The notes: generated by a model not told the origin, from the letters alone. Positions 40,697-50,291 are shown, counted from the stretch's first letter. The stretch is 64,000 nt of DNA from Brevundimonas aurantiaca (GCF_014199955.1 NZ_JACHOQ010000002.1:62001-126000); one strand, 5' to 3'. Program-made: numbers and translations.

Positions 40697-41847
40697 CCGC
40701 TTCCGCCCTGTCTCGTCCCGGCGAGCGCGAGCGCGTTTCGACCAAGATCAGCCAGCTCGACTGGCGGCTTCTGCTGCTCATCTGCGCCGTAGGCGGCGCG
40801 GGCGCAATGATGCTCTATTCGGTGGGGGGCGGCTCGTGGTCACCCTGGGCGGCTAAACACCTGATCCGGTTCGGCGTCTGCCTGGTGCTGATGCTGGGGC
40901 TGTCGATGATCAACATTCGCTACTGGTTCGCCCTGGCCTATCCCATCTATGGCGTGGCCCTGTTCCTACTGGCTCTCGTCGAGACGCCGTTGGGCTACAC
41001 CGCGCTCGGCGCCACGCGCTGGCTTGACCTGGGCGTGACCCGCATACAGCCCTCGGAAATCATGAAGATCGGCGTGGTTCTGGCCCTGGCGCGTTGGTAC
41101 CACGGGGCCTCGGCCAAGGAGGCGAGCTTTCACTGGAAGCTGATCATTCCCGTCGCCATCATCGGCATGCCCTTCCTGCTGGTGGCGCACCAGCCGGATC
41201 TGGGCTCGGCCATGCTGATCGGCCTGACCGGCGCGGCCATCATGTTCATGGCCGGTCTGAACTGGAAGATCATCGCCGCCGTCGCCGCCGTCGCCACGGT
41301 CGCCGTGCCTCCCTATGTGATGTTCGGCATGCACGACTATCAGCGCCACCGGGTCCTGACCTTCCTGAACCCTGAGGCCGACATGGCCGACAAGGGGTAT
41401 CAGATCGTCCAATCCAAGATCGCGATGGGCTCGGGCGGGCTTCTTGGCAAGGGCTACGGCCTGGGCAGCCAGAGCCAGCTGGAGTTTCTGCCCGAGCGTC
41501 ATACCGACTTCATCTTCGCCGCCTTCGCCGAGGAGTTCGGCTTCGTCGGCGCCTTCTTCCTGCTCAGCGCCTATGCGGCCATCATATTGATCTCTTTGCG
41601 AATAGCGTCCCTGTCCCACAGTCATTTCGGCCGTTTGGCGGCGTCCGGCGTGATCGCCACCTTCGCCATGTATGTGCTGATCAACGGAGCCATGGTTATG
41701 GGGCTTGCGCCAGTCGTGGGCGTGCCCATGCCGCTGTTGTCCAACGGCGGCACGGTGATGCTGACCGTCATGATCGGCTTCGGCCTCGTCATGGCGACGC
41801 GGGTGCATCGATACGCCGAACTGCCGAAGGGCCATGGGCTGATCTGA
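40693..41847 (+). CDS. rodA: Peptidoglycan glycosyltransferase RodA
   Basis: 384 aa with about ten helices. SEDS motifs include LGATRWLDLGVTRIQPSEIMK, AHQPDLGSAMLIGLTGA, HTDFIFAAFAEEFGFVGAFF and GVPMPLLSNGGTVMLTVMIG. It polymerises lipid II in the elongasome together with PBP2. It ends the mreBCD-mrdA-rodA cluster. The next gene begins a different regulon. Confidence 0.97.
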   Translation: MTASALSRPGERERVSTKISQLDWRLLLLICAVGGAGAMMLYSVGGGSWSPWAAKHLIRFGVCLVLMLGLSMINIRYWFALAYPIYGVALFLLALVETPLGYTALGATRWLDLGVTRIQPSEIMKIGVVLALARWYHGASAKEASFHWKLIIPVAIIGMPFLLVAHQPDLGSAMLIGLTGAAIMFMAGLNWKIIAAVAAVATVAVPPYVMFGMHDYQRHRVLTFLNPEADMADKGYQIVQSKIAMGSGGLLGKGYGLGSQSQLEFLPERHTDFIFAAFAEEFGFVGAFFLLSAYAAIILISLRIASLSHSHFGRLAASGVIATFAMYVLINGAMVMGLAPVVGVPMPLLSNGGTVMLTVMIGFGLVMATRVHRYAELPKGHGLI

Positions 41848-41951
41848 GGCCGATTGAAAAGCGCGCCTCGGCAGGCCGTCCGCCTAGACCTCGCACGTTT
41901 GATTACAGCGCCGCAGATTCAGCGTGCGCCGTAGGCAGACTAGACTACTAA

Positions 41952-41965
41952 GGTAACCGGTGTCT
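41952..41965 (+). promoter_or_regulatory. Predicted LacI-family operator, site 1 (uxaC operon)
   Basis: GGTAACCGGTGTCT, centred on ACCGGT, about 80 bases upstream of uxaC. TAGACT and TACTAA just before it could be the -10 region, so a bound repressor would block transcription. It shares the core with the sites at 48201, 50202, 52140, 57233 and 57267. Confidence 0.7.
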
Positions 41966-42044
41966 TTTTTGTCCTCAGCCCTGTAACAGGAGGAACAGAA
42001 ACGACTCGTCGCGTCCGACCGGCGGGAACTGAGGGAAGGATTTC

Positions 42045-43460
42045 ATGACCCAGCCGCTCCGACTACATCCCGACCGCCTGTTTCCGGCCGATGCGGGAAC
42101 CCGCGCAGTCGCGCGGCGGCTGTACGACGCTGTCAAAGATCTGCCGATCATCAGTCCGCACGGGCATACAGACCCCAGCTGGTTCGCCCTGAACCAAGCC
42201 TTCGCCAACCCGGCTGAGCTGCTGATTACGCCCGACCATTACGTCTTTCGAATGCTGTATTCGCAGGGGATGGCGATGGAGGATCTGGGCGTGCCGCGCG
42301 TCGACGGCGGGCCTGTGGAGACGGATCCCAGGAAAATCTGGCGCCGGTTCGCCGAGAACTATCACCTGTTTCGCGGCACGCCTTCGCGCCTCTGGCATGA
42401 CTGGGTCTATGCCGAGGTGTTCGGCCTAGATGTGCGTCTGTCGGGCGAGACGGCGGACCACTATTACGATGTCATCGACGCCGCCCTCAAAACCGACGGT
42501 TTCCGACCACGCGCGCTGTTCGAACGCTACAATATCGAGGTTCTGACCACCACCGAGAGCCCGCTCGACACCCTGGATCACCACAAGACCATCGCGTCGT
42601 CAGGCTGGAAAGGCAGGGTGCTGACCGCGTTTCGACCCGACCTGGTCCTGGATCCGGACTATGAGGGTTTCCGCGACAATCTGCACAGCCTGGCCGATCT
42701 TACCGGTCGCGACGTCATGAGCTGGGACGGCTATCTTCAAGCCCTCCGCGACCGTCGCGCCTTCTTCATCGAAAGGGGCGCGACCTCGACCGACCACGGC
42801 CATCCGACCGCCTTTACGGCGGATCTGCCGAGAGGAGAGGCCGAGGCTCTGTTCCGTCGCGTATCCACGGCGTCTGCGACAGCTGCGGACGCCGAGCTGT
42901 TTCGCGGCCAGATGCTGACCGAAATGGCCGCCATGTCGGTCGAGGACGGCCTGGTGATGCAACTGCATCCCGGCAGTTTCCGCAATCATTCGGCGACGGT
43001 GTTTGATCGCTTTGGACGCGACAAGGGATGCGACATTCCCACCCCGACCGATTACGTCAGGGCGTTGAAGCCGCTGCTGGATCGCTTTGGAGCGGACAGG
43101 CGCCTGTCCTTGATCGTCTTCACCCTCGACGAGACCAGCTACAGCCGCGAACTGGCTCCGCTGGCCGGTCATTATCCGGCGTTGAAACTGGGCCCCAGTT
43201 GGTGGTTCCACGACAGCCCAGAGGGCATGCGCCGCTTCCGCGAACAGGTCACCGAGACCGCCGGCTTTTACAACACGGTCGGGTTCAATGACGACACCCG
43301 CGCCTTCCTGTCGATCCCGGCCCGTCACGATGTGGCGCGGCGCATGGACTGCAGCTTCCTGGCCCGGCTTGTGGTGGAGCATAGGATCGAGGAGGACGAG
43401 GCGCACGAGGTCGCCCACGCCCTGACCTATGGCCTGGTCAAGGCGGCTTACAAGCTGTGA
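42045..43460 (+). CDS. uxaC: Glucuronate/galacturonate isomerase
   Basis: 471 aa. SPHGHTDPSWFALNQ near residue 38 carries the metal-binding histidines of this amidohydrolase-fold isomerase; later VLTTTESPLDTLDHH and LHPGSFRNHS are also conserved. It converts D-galacturonate to D-tagaturonate and D-glucuronate to D-fructuronate. First gene of a uxaC-reductase-uxaA operon; its stop overlaps the next start (GTGA). An operator motif lies in its promoter region. Confidence 0.96.
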   Translation: MTQPLRLHPDRLFPADAGTRAVARRLYDAVKDLPIISPHGHTDPSWFALNQAFANPAELLITPDHYVFRMLYSQGMAMEDLGVPRVDGGPVETDPRKIWRRFAENYHLFRGTPSRLWHDWVYAEVFGLDVRLSGETADHYYDVIDAALKTDGFRPRALFERYNIEVLTTTESPLDTLDHHKTIASSGWKGRVLTAFRPDLVLDPDYEGFRDNLHSLADLTGRDVMSWDGYLQALRDRRAFFIERGATSTDHGHPTAFTADLPRGEAEALFRRVSTASATAADAELFRGQMLTEMAAMSVEDGLVMQLHPGSFRNHSATVFDRFGRDKGCDIPTPTDYVRALKPLLDRFGADRRLSLIVFTLDETSYSRELAPLAGHYPALKLGPSWWFHDSPEGMRRFREQVTETAGFYNTVGFNDDTRAFLSIPARHDVARRMDCSFLARLVVEHRIEEDEAHEVAHALTYGLVKAAYKL

Positions 43461-44938
43461 GCGGTCAAACGTCCCGGCTGAACTCAGGGGCTTTGTCGCA
43501 ACTGCCTTTGGACGTCGCTCAGCCCAAATATGACCGTGCGGAGGTGAAGACCGGCGTAGTGCATCTGGGGGTGGGAGCCTTCCACCGCGCCCATCAGGCG
43601 GTTGTTTTCGACGACGCCCTGGCCGGCGGCGACCTGCGTTGGGGGGTTCTCGGGGCCTCGCTGCGGTCGCCGGGCGTCAGAGACCAACTGAATCCCCAAG
43701 ACGGACTGTACACCCTGGTGCTGCGTGACGGGGCGCGCGAGGATCTTCGCATCATTGGCGCGGGCTGCGGCGTCCTGGTCGGCCCAGAAGACCCCGCCGC
43801 CCTGGTGGCCGCCATGGCGAGGGCTGAGGTTCACATCGTCACCTTGACCGTCACCGAAAAGGGTTACCGTATCGACCCCGCAAGCGGCGATCTGATTTTC
43901 AATGATCCGGACGTGGCTGCGGATTTGATCGATCTGGAGGCGCCGCGCACGGCCCCCGGATTCCTTGTTGCGGCGCTGAAGGCGCGCAAGGCTGCGGGCC
44001 TTAAACCCTTCACCGTCATCAGCTGCGACAATCTTCCGCAGAACGGGCAAAGAATCAGGGCGGCCGTGCTGGCGATGGCGGGCCGTATCGACCCTGATTT
44101 GGCCGACTGGATCAGGCGTCATGGCGCCTTCCCGCAGACCATGATCGACCGCATTGTTCCTGCGACTACCCCCGACGATGTGGCGCGACTGACCGGCCGG
44201 CTCGGCTTTGAGGATCAAGGCATGGTCAAGACGGAGCCCTTCACCCAGTGGGTGATCGAAAACCACTTCGCCGGCGAGCGACCGGACTTTCCAGGGCTGG
44301 GCGTTCAGTTGGCGGAGTCCGTCGAGCCTTGGGAGAACGCCAAGCTGAGACTCCTGAACGGCGCTCACTCCGCCTTGTCCTACCTTGGGGCCCTGGCCGG
44401 CTTCGAACATGTGCATGAGGTGGTGGGTGTGCCATCCTTCCGCACCTATGTCGAAGCCCTGTGGGACGAGGTCGAGACGACGTTGGAGCCGCCGCCCGGT
44501 TTGGTGATCGCCGACTATCGGCGGGCCCTGATGGCGCGCTTCTGCAACGCCGCCCTGATGCATCGCACACGCCAGATCGCCATCGACGGTTCTCAGAAGC
44601 TGCCGCAGCGGCTGTTGGCGACGGCCTCAGATCGTTTGGCGGCAGGGCTCGGGATCAAGGCGACGGCGCTGGGCGTAGCGGCCTGGATGAGGTGGCAATC
44701 GGGTTTGACGGAAGGGGGAGAGCGCTTCGAGGTCGATGATCCGCTGGCCGCCGAAACGGCGCGGCGTCTGGCTGAGGCTGACAATGAAGCCGACCAGGTG
44801 CTGAGTCTTCTGAGGCTTGCGGCCGTTTTTCCGCAGCGCCTGGCGGCGGACGACCGCTTCGCCCTGGCGGTTACGGACGCCTATCTGTCGCTGTGTCGCA
44901 AAGGAGCGGTCGAGGCGGCGCGGGAGGCGGCGGTCTAG
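43457..44938 (+). CDS. Mannitol dehydrogenase-family hexuronate reductase (UxuB/UxaB type)
   Basis: 493 aa. The N-terminus VVHLGVGAFHRAHQAV is the NAD-binding start of the polyol dehydrogenase family, with TVTEKGYRIDPASGDL, SCDNLPQNGQ, and the catalytic lysine region KLRLLNGAHSALSYLG. By memory of the E. coli proteins it looks closer to UxuB (fructuronate to mannonate) than UxaB (tagaturonate to altronate). The next gene is altronate dehydratase, so in this operon it probably reduces tagaturonate, or both. Specificity is open. The gap to uxaA is 3 bases. Confidence 0.88.
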   Translation: MSGQTSRLNSGALSQLPLDVAQPKYDRAEVKTGVVHLGVGAFHRAHQAVVFDDALAGGDLRWGVLGASLRSPGVRDQLNPQDGLYTLVLRDGAREDLRIIGAGCGVLVGPEDPAALVAAMARAEVHIVTLTVTEKGYRIDPASGDLIFNDPDVAADLIDLEAPRTAPGFLVAALKARKAAGLKPFTVISCDNLPQNGQRIRAAVLAMAGRIDPDLADWIRRHGAFPQTMIDRIVPATTPDDVARLTGRLGFEDQGMVKTEPFTQWVIENHFAGERPDFPGLGVQLAESVEPWENAKLRLLNGAHSALSYLGALAGFEHVHEVVGVPSFRTYVEALWDEVETTLEPPPGLVIADYRRALMARFCNAALMHRTRQIAIDGSQKLPQRLLATASDRLAAGLGIKATALGVAAWMRWQSGLTEGGERFEVDDPLAAETARRLAEADNEADQVLSLLRLAAVFPQRLAADDRFALAVTDAYLSLCRKGAVEAAREAAV

Positions 44939-44941
44939 ATC

Positions 44942-46441
44942 ATGTCTCGCATTGTGGTCTTAAATTCACTCGACGACGTCGCCATCGCCCTGGATGACAT
45001 TTCCGAAGGCCAGACTCCCGAAGGCTTGGACGTCCCCGCGCGCACCCACATCCCCACGGGTCATAAGATCGCGCGTCATGCTGTGGAAGCGGGAGGAGTG
45101 GTTCGTCGCTATGGTCAGGTCATCGGCCGCGCCCGCATTGCGATCGCGCCGGGAGACCACGTTCACATCCATAATCTGATGATGACCGACGATGGACGAG
45201 AGGCCGAGGTGGGGGCAGATCTGCGTTCGCCGCCGCTGCGGTCTGACGCGACCTTTCAGGGGATCGTGCGCCCGGACGGGCGAGTGGGGACGCGAAACTA
45301 TATCGGCGTGCTCACCAGCGTGAACTGTTCCGCCACAGTGGCGCGCCGCATCGCCGACGCCTTTCCTGATGACGGCCTGCCGGACGGCGTCGACGGGGTG
45401 GTCGCCTTCACCCACCAGGGGGGATGCGGGGGCTCATCCCTGTCTTCCGACGTCGCCCTTTTGCAGCGCACCCTGGGAGGCTATGCCCGCCACCCGAACT
45501 TTCACGCCCTGCTGATCGTAGGGCTGGGGTGCGAGGCCAATCAGATCCCCGCCTGGCTCGCCAATGAGGGGCTGAACGCCGGTCCCACACTTCATGCCCT
45601 GACCATACAGGAGGCTGGAGGGACAGGGCGCGCGATCGAGGCCGGCGTCGCGATCGTTCGCGACCTGATTAGGGAGGCCGCCAAGATGCGACGCACGACC
45701 GTGTCGGCCGAGCATCTAACGGTCGGCCTTCAGTGCGGCGGTTCGGACGGCTGGTCCGGCGTCACGGCCAACCCGGCCTTGGGCGAGGCGGTCGATCGGC
45801 TGGTCAGCCACGGCGGGTCGGCCCTGTTGTCGGAGACACCCGAAATCTGGGGCGCCGAACACCTGCTGCTGCGCCGCGCAGCGTCACAGGCCGTCGCCGA
45901 CAAGCTGCAGGCGCGCCTGGCCTGGTGGCGCGACTATGCGGCGCGGCATCAGATGGAGCTGAACAACAACCCCTCTCCGGGCAATCTGAAGGGCGGATTG
46001 ACAACCATCCTGGAGAAGTCTCTGGGGGCCGTCGCCAAGTCGGGCTCGACGCCGCTCAACGATGTGATCGGCTATGCCGAACCGCGGGCGGCCAGGGGGC
46101 TCAGCTTCATGGACAGCCCAGGCTACGATCCCTGTTCGGCGACGGGCCAGATCGCCTCGGGCGCCAATCTGATCGTCTTCACCACCGGCCGTGGCTCAGT
46201 CTTCGGGGCCAAGCCGGCGCCCTCGATCAAGATCGCGTCCAACGCCAAATTGGCGCGCTGGATGGACGAGGACATGGATATCGACGCTTCGCCGGTGCTT
46301 ACGGGCGCCAGCCTGGCCGACGTCGGCGAACGGATCTTCCAAAAGATGCTGGCCGTGGCCTCTGGCGAGCCTTCAAAGTCGGAGGCGCTGGGCATCGGCG
46401 ACAATGAGTTCGTCCCTTGGCAGGTGGGCGCCTATCTCTAA
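44942..46441 (+). CDS. uxaA: Altronate dehydratase
   Basis: 499 aa. An N-terminal SAF domain (about 1-85, with IPTGHKIARHAVEAG and DHVHIHNL), then the UxaA catalytic domain: FQGIVRPDGRVGTRNYIGVL, FTHQGGCGG, VGLGCEANQ and QCGGSDGWSGVTANPALG. It dehydrates D-altronate to 2-keto-3-deoxygluconate using an iron centre. Product is the substrate of KdgK nearby. It ends the operon at a hairpin. Confidence 0.96.
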   Translation: MSRIVVLNSLDDVAIALDDISEGQTPEGLDVPARTHIPTGHKIARHAVEAGGVVRRYGQVIGRARIAIAPGDHVHIHNLMMTDDGREAEVGADLRSPPLRSDATFQGIVRPDGRVGTRNYIGVLTSVNCSATVARRIADAFPDDGLPDGVDGVVAFTHQGGCGGSSLSSDVALLQRTLGGYARHPNFHALLIVGLGCEANQIPAWLANEGLNAGPTLHALTIQEAGGTGRAIEAGVAIVRDLIREAAKMRRTTVSAEHLTVGLQCGGSDGWSGVTANPALGEAVDRLVSHGGSALLSETPEIWGAEHLLLRRAASQAVADKLQARLAWWRDYAARHQMELNNNPSPGNLKGGLTTILEKSLGAVAKSGSTPLNDVIGYAEPRAARGLSFMDSPGYDPCSATGQIASGANLIVFTTGRGSVFGAKPAPSIKIASNAKLARWMDEDMDIDASPVLTGASLADVGERIFQKMLAVASGEPSKSEALGIGDNEFVPWQVGAYL

Positions 46442-46456
46442 GGGCCGGACGCCGGA

Positions 46457-46476
46457 CGGCCCGATCATTCGGGCCG
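46457..46476. terminator. Convergent hairpin between uxaA and the pectate lyase gene
   Basis: CGGCCCGA-TCAT-TCGGGCCG is an 8-base-pair stem with a 4-base loop in the 45-base gap between two convergent stops. It can act on both strands. No T run. Confidence 0.5.
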
Positions 46477-46486
46477 CCCGCTCCGG

Positions 46487-48136
46487 TCAGGCGACCAGGG
46501 CCTGGATCAGATCGCCCATGTTTCGAATGAAGACCGAGGTGGAAACGCCCTCGACCGGGTAGTCGGTCCGATAGGGCGACGTGTCCCAGACGTCGCCGAC
46601 GCGTGTCATCTGATATTCGCCGCCGGTCACGGCGGTCGGAGAGTCGCCCCTGTAGGGGTTCGACGTCGTCGTCAGCGGCGTCGGCCAATAGCCCCGCGTA
46701 TTCAGTCCCGCCAGAACCTCGGCTACGCGGCTTTCGCTGACCGGCGACGGCCGTTTGGCCTCGCTGGACATGTCCCAGACATCGACGTCCTGAAGGGTGA
46801 AATACGTCGGAAGCCGTAGAGAGCCCGGTCGCGCCTTCAGCGGCGACCCTTGCGTCGCAGCCTCGACGGGCAGGGCGGAGAGGCGGGCATACTCCGCGCG
46901 AAGAGCGGGCGTGTCCACGTTCCGGAACGAACCGTAGTGGACGATCAGATTCTCGGGATTGTCGTCGGCGTAGTACTGGCCGTTGGCGACGTTGGACCCC
47001 CGACGATGGATGTAGATCGGGGTGTTGGCGCCTTCGAGAATGAAGGTGGGATGGGTCCGCCCCGGTGTATTGAGCGGCGGCTTGGTCGCGACCTGATCCA
47101 GCCAGTCCAGGGCCTCAGGCAGGCGGTCAAGGAATTTCCGGTCCCCCGTCAATCGGTAGAAGCCGAGCATCGACTTGATGTTGGTGCCCGTCGCATGGGT
47201 GACGAAGGCCTGAGGTTCGATCGTCCGCGCGCCGGCCGGCTTTAGGGTGTCGGGGAAATGCTGCAGGCCCCAGGCGGGCTGTGGCTGAGGCTGTTGGGTT
47301 CTGACGAAGATATCCATGCCGCGGTTGATCGCATCCAGGATGCGCGGATCGCCGCGTCCGTTCCGCGCCAGTCCGTGCCAGGCGTAGATCAGAAACTCCA
47401 GATTCTCGCCTGCGACATCGTCATTGAAGGTGATGTAGGGCGTGTAATCAGCGTGCCCGTGGACGCCGCCATTCTGCACGAAGGGGTAACGTTGAGGCCA
47501 GCCGCCGTTCGGATACTGGCTATCGAGGACAAAATCGATCGCCTTGTTCAGAGGCGCCAGATATTTGCGGTCTCGCTTTTCGAGGTACAGGCGAAGAAGC
47601 AGTTGCGAGGCCTCAGCCGTACCCGCGTCATCGAAGGTGGCGTTGCCGTAGTAGCGATGAAATTCTTCCAACCGCCAGGCGTTCTTGCCGACCGTGTCGT
47701 ACCACCGCCTCAGCGAAGCCTCGCCGGCCGTGTCGATGACATAGTTCCAGCCGCCGGCCGGGTGTTGGCCCCGGACTAGAGCGTCGGCGGCGGACTTGGC
47801 GGCCTCATAATAGAATTCGTCGCCGGTCGCATGGTAGGCGTCCAGGAACAGGTGCCCCATGGTCGCGGTTCCAGGCGGCTGCACCCAGATCATGGTCGGG
47901 CCGGCTTCCAGCTCGCCCCAACGCCGAGAAAAGTCGGGCAGATACTGCCAGACATAACCGCCTTCGACTGCAGCCTCATCGGTCATAAAGCGTGCGGCCC
48001 GCTTCATCCCCGCCAGGATGGCGTCCCGCTGAGGCGCCGAGGCGGCGACAGCGAGGGCGGGTGCTGAGGCGGCGACGAATGTGGCGGCGGCGCCGGCGGC
48101 CAAGACGGCGCGACGGCTCATGGAAGGGGCATGCAT
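46487..48136 (-). CDS. Pectate lyase, PL10-like, exported
   Basis: 549 aa from ATG 48136 with AGGAG upstream. The N-terminus SRRAVLAAGAAATF is a twin-arginine-like signal ending near APALAVA. The body is an alpha/alpha toroid with repeats such as DSQYPNGGWPQRYPF, VRGQHPAGGWNYVIDT, HGHADYTPYITFNDD, the pattern of family 10 pectate lyases. It would cut polygalacturonate by beta-elimination in the periplasm or outside, giving unsaturated oligomers. Unusually the domain is followed by about 120 more residues with no family I recognise. Operator site at 48201. Confidence 0.85.
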   Translation of the reverse strand: MHAPSMSRRAVLAAGAAATFVAASAPALAVAASAPQRDAILAGMKRAARFMTDEAAVEGGYVWQYLPDFSRRWGELEAGPTMIWVQPPGTATMGHLFLDAYHATGDEFYYEAAKSAADALVRGQHPAGGWNYVIDTAGEASLRRWYDTVGKNAWRLEEFHRYYGNATFDDAGTAEASQLLLRLYLEKRDRKYLAPLNKAIDFVLDSQYPNGGWPQRYPFVQNGGVHGHADYTPYITFNDDVAGENLEFLIYAWHGLARNGRGDPRILDAINRGMDIFVRTQQPQPQPAWGLQHFPDTLKPAGARTIEPQAFVTHATGTNIKSMLGFYRLTGDRKFLDRLPEALDWLDQVATKPPLNTPGRTHPTFILEGANTPIYIHRRGSNVANGQYYADDNPENLIVHYGSFRNVDTPALRAEYARLSALPVEAATQGSPLKARPGSLRLPTYFTLQDVDVWDMSSEAKRPSPVSESRVAEVLAGLNTRGYWPTPLTTTSNPYRGDSPTAVTGGEYQMTRVGDVWDTSPYRTDYPVEGVSTSVFIRNMGDLIQALVA

Positions 48137-48200
48137 GCTGAAACTCCTGGACCTCTGAAACGGCTCTTCGCGGCCGGTTGGAGACTCAATCAAGCACGAT

Positions 48201-48214
48201 TGACACCGGTTTCC
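48201..48214 (-). promoter_or_regulatory. Predicted LacI-family operator, site 2 (pectate lyase)
   Basis: TGACACCGGTTTCC on the plus strand, identical over 14 bases to the site at 52140. It is 65 bases upstream of the pectate lyase start, between that gene and the end of kdgK, so the lyase has its own promoter apart from kduD-kdgK. Confidence 0.7.
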
Positions 48215-48245
48215 TAGGGGAGTCTCGACGGGATCCGGCTGGGAT

Positions 48246-49289
48246 CTAACGGCGAATGTCGAACCCGTTGTCACCCATGGCCGCCCGAACCTGATCGGCC
48301 GAGAACATGTTGAAATCGCCCGGAACCGAGTGTTTCAGGCCGGCGGCCGCCAAGCCGAAATCCAGCGCCTGCTGATCCGACCAGCCGCTCCAGAGCCCGA
48401 ACAGCACGCCGGAAGCGAAGGCGTCGCCACCGCCTACCCGGTCCACGACACCGGCCATGTGCAGGGCGTCCGCCTGCGTTTCGACGATCCGTCCACCGTC
48501 TCGCGTCAGCATCACCGCCGAAAGCGCCTGGTCGGCTACGCTGTCTTGCACCCGCAAGGTGCAGGCGATGCGCTGAAGACGAGGAAAGGCGTCGAAGGCG
48601 GCCTTTGCGGCCTCGCGACGCCGGACGGCGGGGTCGGCGTCGTCGAACCGCGTCCTCAGCACCAGGCCGAAGTCGCGATCGTCGGCAAAGGCCAGGGTCG
48701 CGCCGCTCAGCATGCGGCCCAAGACCCTCGGGGGATCGCCGTCCCATTGCTCCCACAGCTTTCCGCGGAAGTTGCCGTCATAACTGACCTTAACCCCCAG
48801 GCGCGCCGCAGCGTCTATCAGGGCGACGGCGGCGGACGAGCCGTTAGGGCCCGTAGCCGGCGTGACGCCGGACGCGTGCAGCCATTCCACCCCGTCCAGC
48901 AAGGCGTCCCAGTCGAACGCCGTATGGACATGTTCGACGAAGGCGGAGCCGGCGCGGTCGTACAGGACTTCCGATGGGCGCCTTACGGCCCCAGGGGTGA
49001 GGAAGTACAGGCCCATTCGACCGGCCTTGAACAGGACCGTCGAGGTATCGACGCCGTGTCGGCGCACTTCGTCACGCGCGGCGCGACCCAGGACGTTGTC
49101 GGGCAAGACTGTCGCCAAACCCGTGGGGGCGCCGAATTGGGCCAGGGAGACCGCGACATTCGCCTCCGCGCCCCCTGGACGGACCGTCAGGGCGGGAGAC
49201 TGCAGAAGCAACTCGTGCTGATTGGGCGAAAACCGCAGCAGCATCTCGCCGAAGCAGAGGATGCGGCGGGGAGATGCGCTGTGGGTCAT
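48246..49289 (-). CDS. kdgK: 2-keto-3-deoxygluconate kinase (PfkB family)
   Basis: 347 aa. Starts RILCFGEMLLRFSP, with RPGGAEANVAVSLAQFGAP near the N-terminus and the PfkB signature VVDRVGGGDAFASGVLFGL carrying the catalytic Asp near the C-terminus. It phosphorylates 2-keto-3-deoxygluconate to KDPG, where the galacturonate and unsaturated-uronate branches join. It follows kduD by 19 bases on the minus strand. The KDPG aldolase is not in this window. Confidence 0.93.
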   Translation of the reverse strand: MTHSASPRRILCFGEMLLRFSPNQHELLLQSPALTVRPGGAEANVAVSLAQFGAPTGLATVLPDNVLGRAARDEVRRHGVDTSTVLFKAGRMGLYFLTPGAVRRPSEVLYDRAGSAFVEHVHTAFDWDALLDGVEWLHASGVTPATGPNGSSAAVALIDAAARLGVKVSYDGNFRGKLWEQWDGDPPRVLGRMLSGATLAFADDRDFGLVLRTRFDDADPAVRRREAAKAAFDAFPRLQRIACTLRVQDSVADQALSAVMLTRDGGRIVETQADALHMAGVVDRVGGGDAFASGVLFGLWSGWSDQQALDFGLAAAGLKHSVPGDFNMFSADQVRAAMGDNGFDIRR

Positions 49290-49308
49290 GCTTCAGACTA
49301 GCCGTCGC

Positions 49309-50067
49309 TCAGCGCGCCTGCCAACCGCCGTCGACCGGCAGGATGGCGCCTTGGACATAGTCGGACGCTCGGCTCGCCAGGAAGACGGCGGCCCCGCCGA
49401 GGTCCGAAGGCTCGCCCCAGCGGCCGGCCGGGATGCGGCCCAGGATTTCAGCCGAGCGGACGGGGTCCTCGCGCAGCGCCTGAGTGTTGGCAGTGGCGAA
49501 ATACCCAGGCGCAATGGCGTTGGCGGTGATGCCGTGCGGCGCCCATTCATTGGCCATCAGCTTGGTCAGGCCGGCCACGCCCGACTTGGAGGCGGTGTAG
49601 GAGGGCACCCGGATGCCCCCCTGGAAGGAGAGCATGGAGGCGATGTTGATGATCTTGCCGCCTTCGCCCTGTTTGATGAAGTGACGGGCCACGGCCTGGC
49701 TGAGGAAGAAGACGGTCTTCAGATTGATGTTCATCACCAGGTCCCAGTCGGCCTCGGTGAAGTCCACGGCGTCGGCGCGGCGGATCAGGCCCGCATTGTT
49801 GACCAGGATGTCGATCCGGCCCATCGCCTCAAGGGTTTCCTGAACCACGCGCTCGACCGGTTCGATCGAGGTCAGATCGGCGCTGACCGCATGAGCGCGG
49901 CGTCCCATGGCCTTCACCTTGGCGACCGTGTCGTCGGAATCCGACAGGGCGACCGAAACGATGTCGGCGCCGGCTTCCGCCAGAGCCAGAGCGATTCCCT
50001 GGCCCAAGCCCACATTGCCGCCGGTGACCAGGGCGACTGTTCCGGTGAGGTCGAATGGAGTGGTCAT
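49309..50067 (-). CDS. kduD: 2-keto-3-deoxygluconate 5-dehydrogenase, KduD-like
   Basis: 252 aa SDR. Cofactor loop VTGGNVGLGQGIALAL, NNAGLIRRADAVDF, catalytic Ser in NIASMLSFQGGIRV and YTASKSGVAGLTK (Tyr, Lys), with NAIAPGYFATANT. Sequence and length match KduD, which reduces 2,5-diketo-3-deoxygluconate to 2-keto-3-deoxygluconate. It leads kduD-kdgK. The operator at 50202 lies between it and the divergent isomerase gene. Confidence 0.9.
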   Translation of the reverse strand: MTTPFDLTGTVALVTGGNVGLGQGIALALAEAGADIVSVALSDSDDTVAKVKAMGRRAHAVSADLTSIEPVERVVQETLEAMGRIDILVNNAGLIRRADAVDFTEADWDLVMNINLKTVFFLSQAVARHFIKQGEGGKIINIASMLSFQGGIRVPSYTASKSGVAGLTKLMANEWAPHGITANAIAPGYFATANTQALREDPVRSAEILGRIPAGRWGEPSDLGGAAVFLASRASDYVQGAILPVDGGWQAR

Positions 50068-50201
50068 ATTGTGTTTCCTCTAGTCTGCGCCTTTTGCGAC
50101 GCCGTTTAGCGGGTGTGATGCGGCAAGGGCTAATGTTCCGCTCTGTCAGCCTCGCCGGGAAATCGATCCGGCTGACCTTGCATCTCTCCCCATGTGGACT
50201 A

Positions 50202-50215
50202 GGTAACCGGTGTCA
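50202..50215. promoter_or_regulatory. Predicted LacI-family operator, site 3 (kduD and isomerase)
   Basis: GGTAACCGGTGTCA lies in the 224-base divergent region, about 76 bases before the isomerase start and 134 before kduD. The 5' flank GGACTAGGTAACC resembles the flank of site 1 (GACTACTAAGGTAACC). Confidence 0.7.
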
Positions 50216-50291
50216 TATTATGATGCAATCCATTAGCCCATAATCGCGCGACATGGTTCGATGTCGCCTGAACTCGCCTTGAGGAGTCCCC

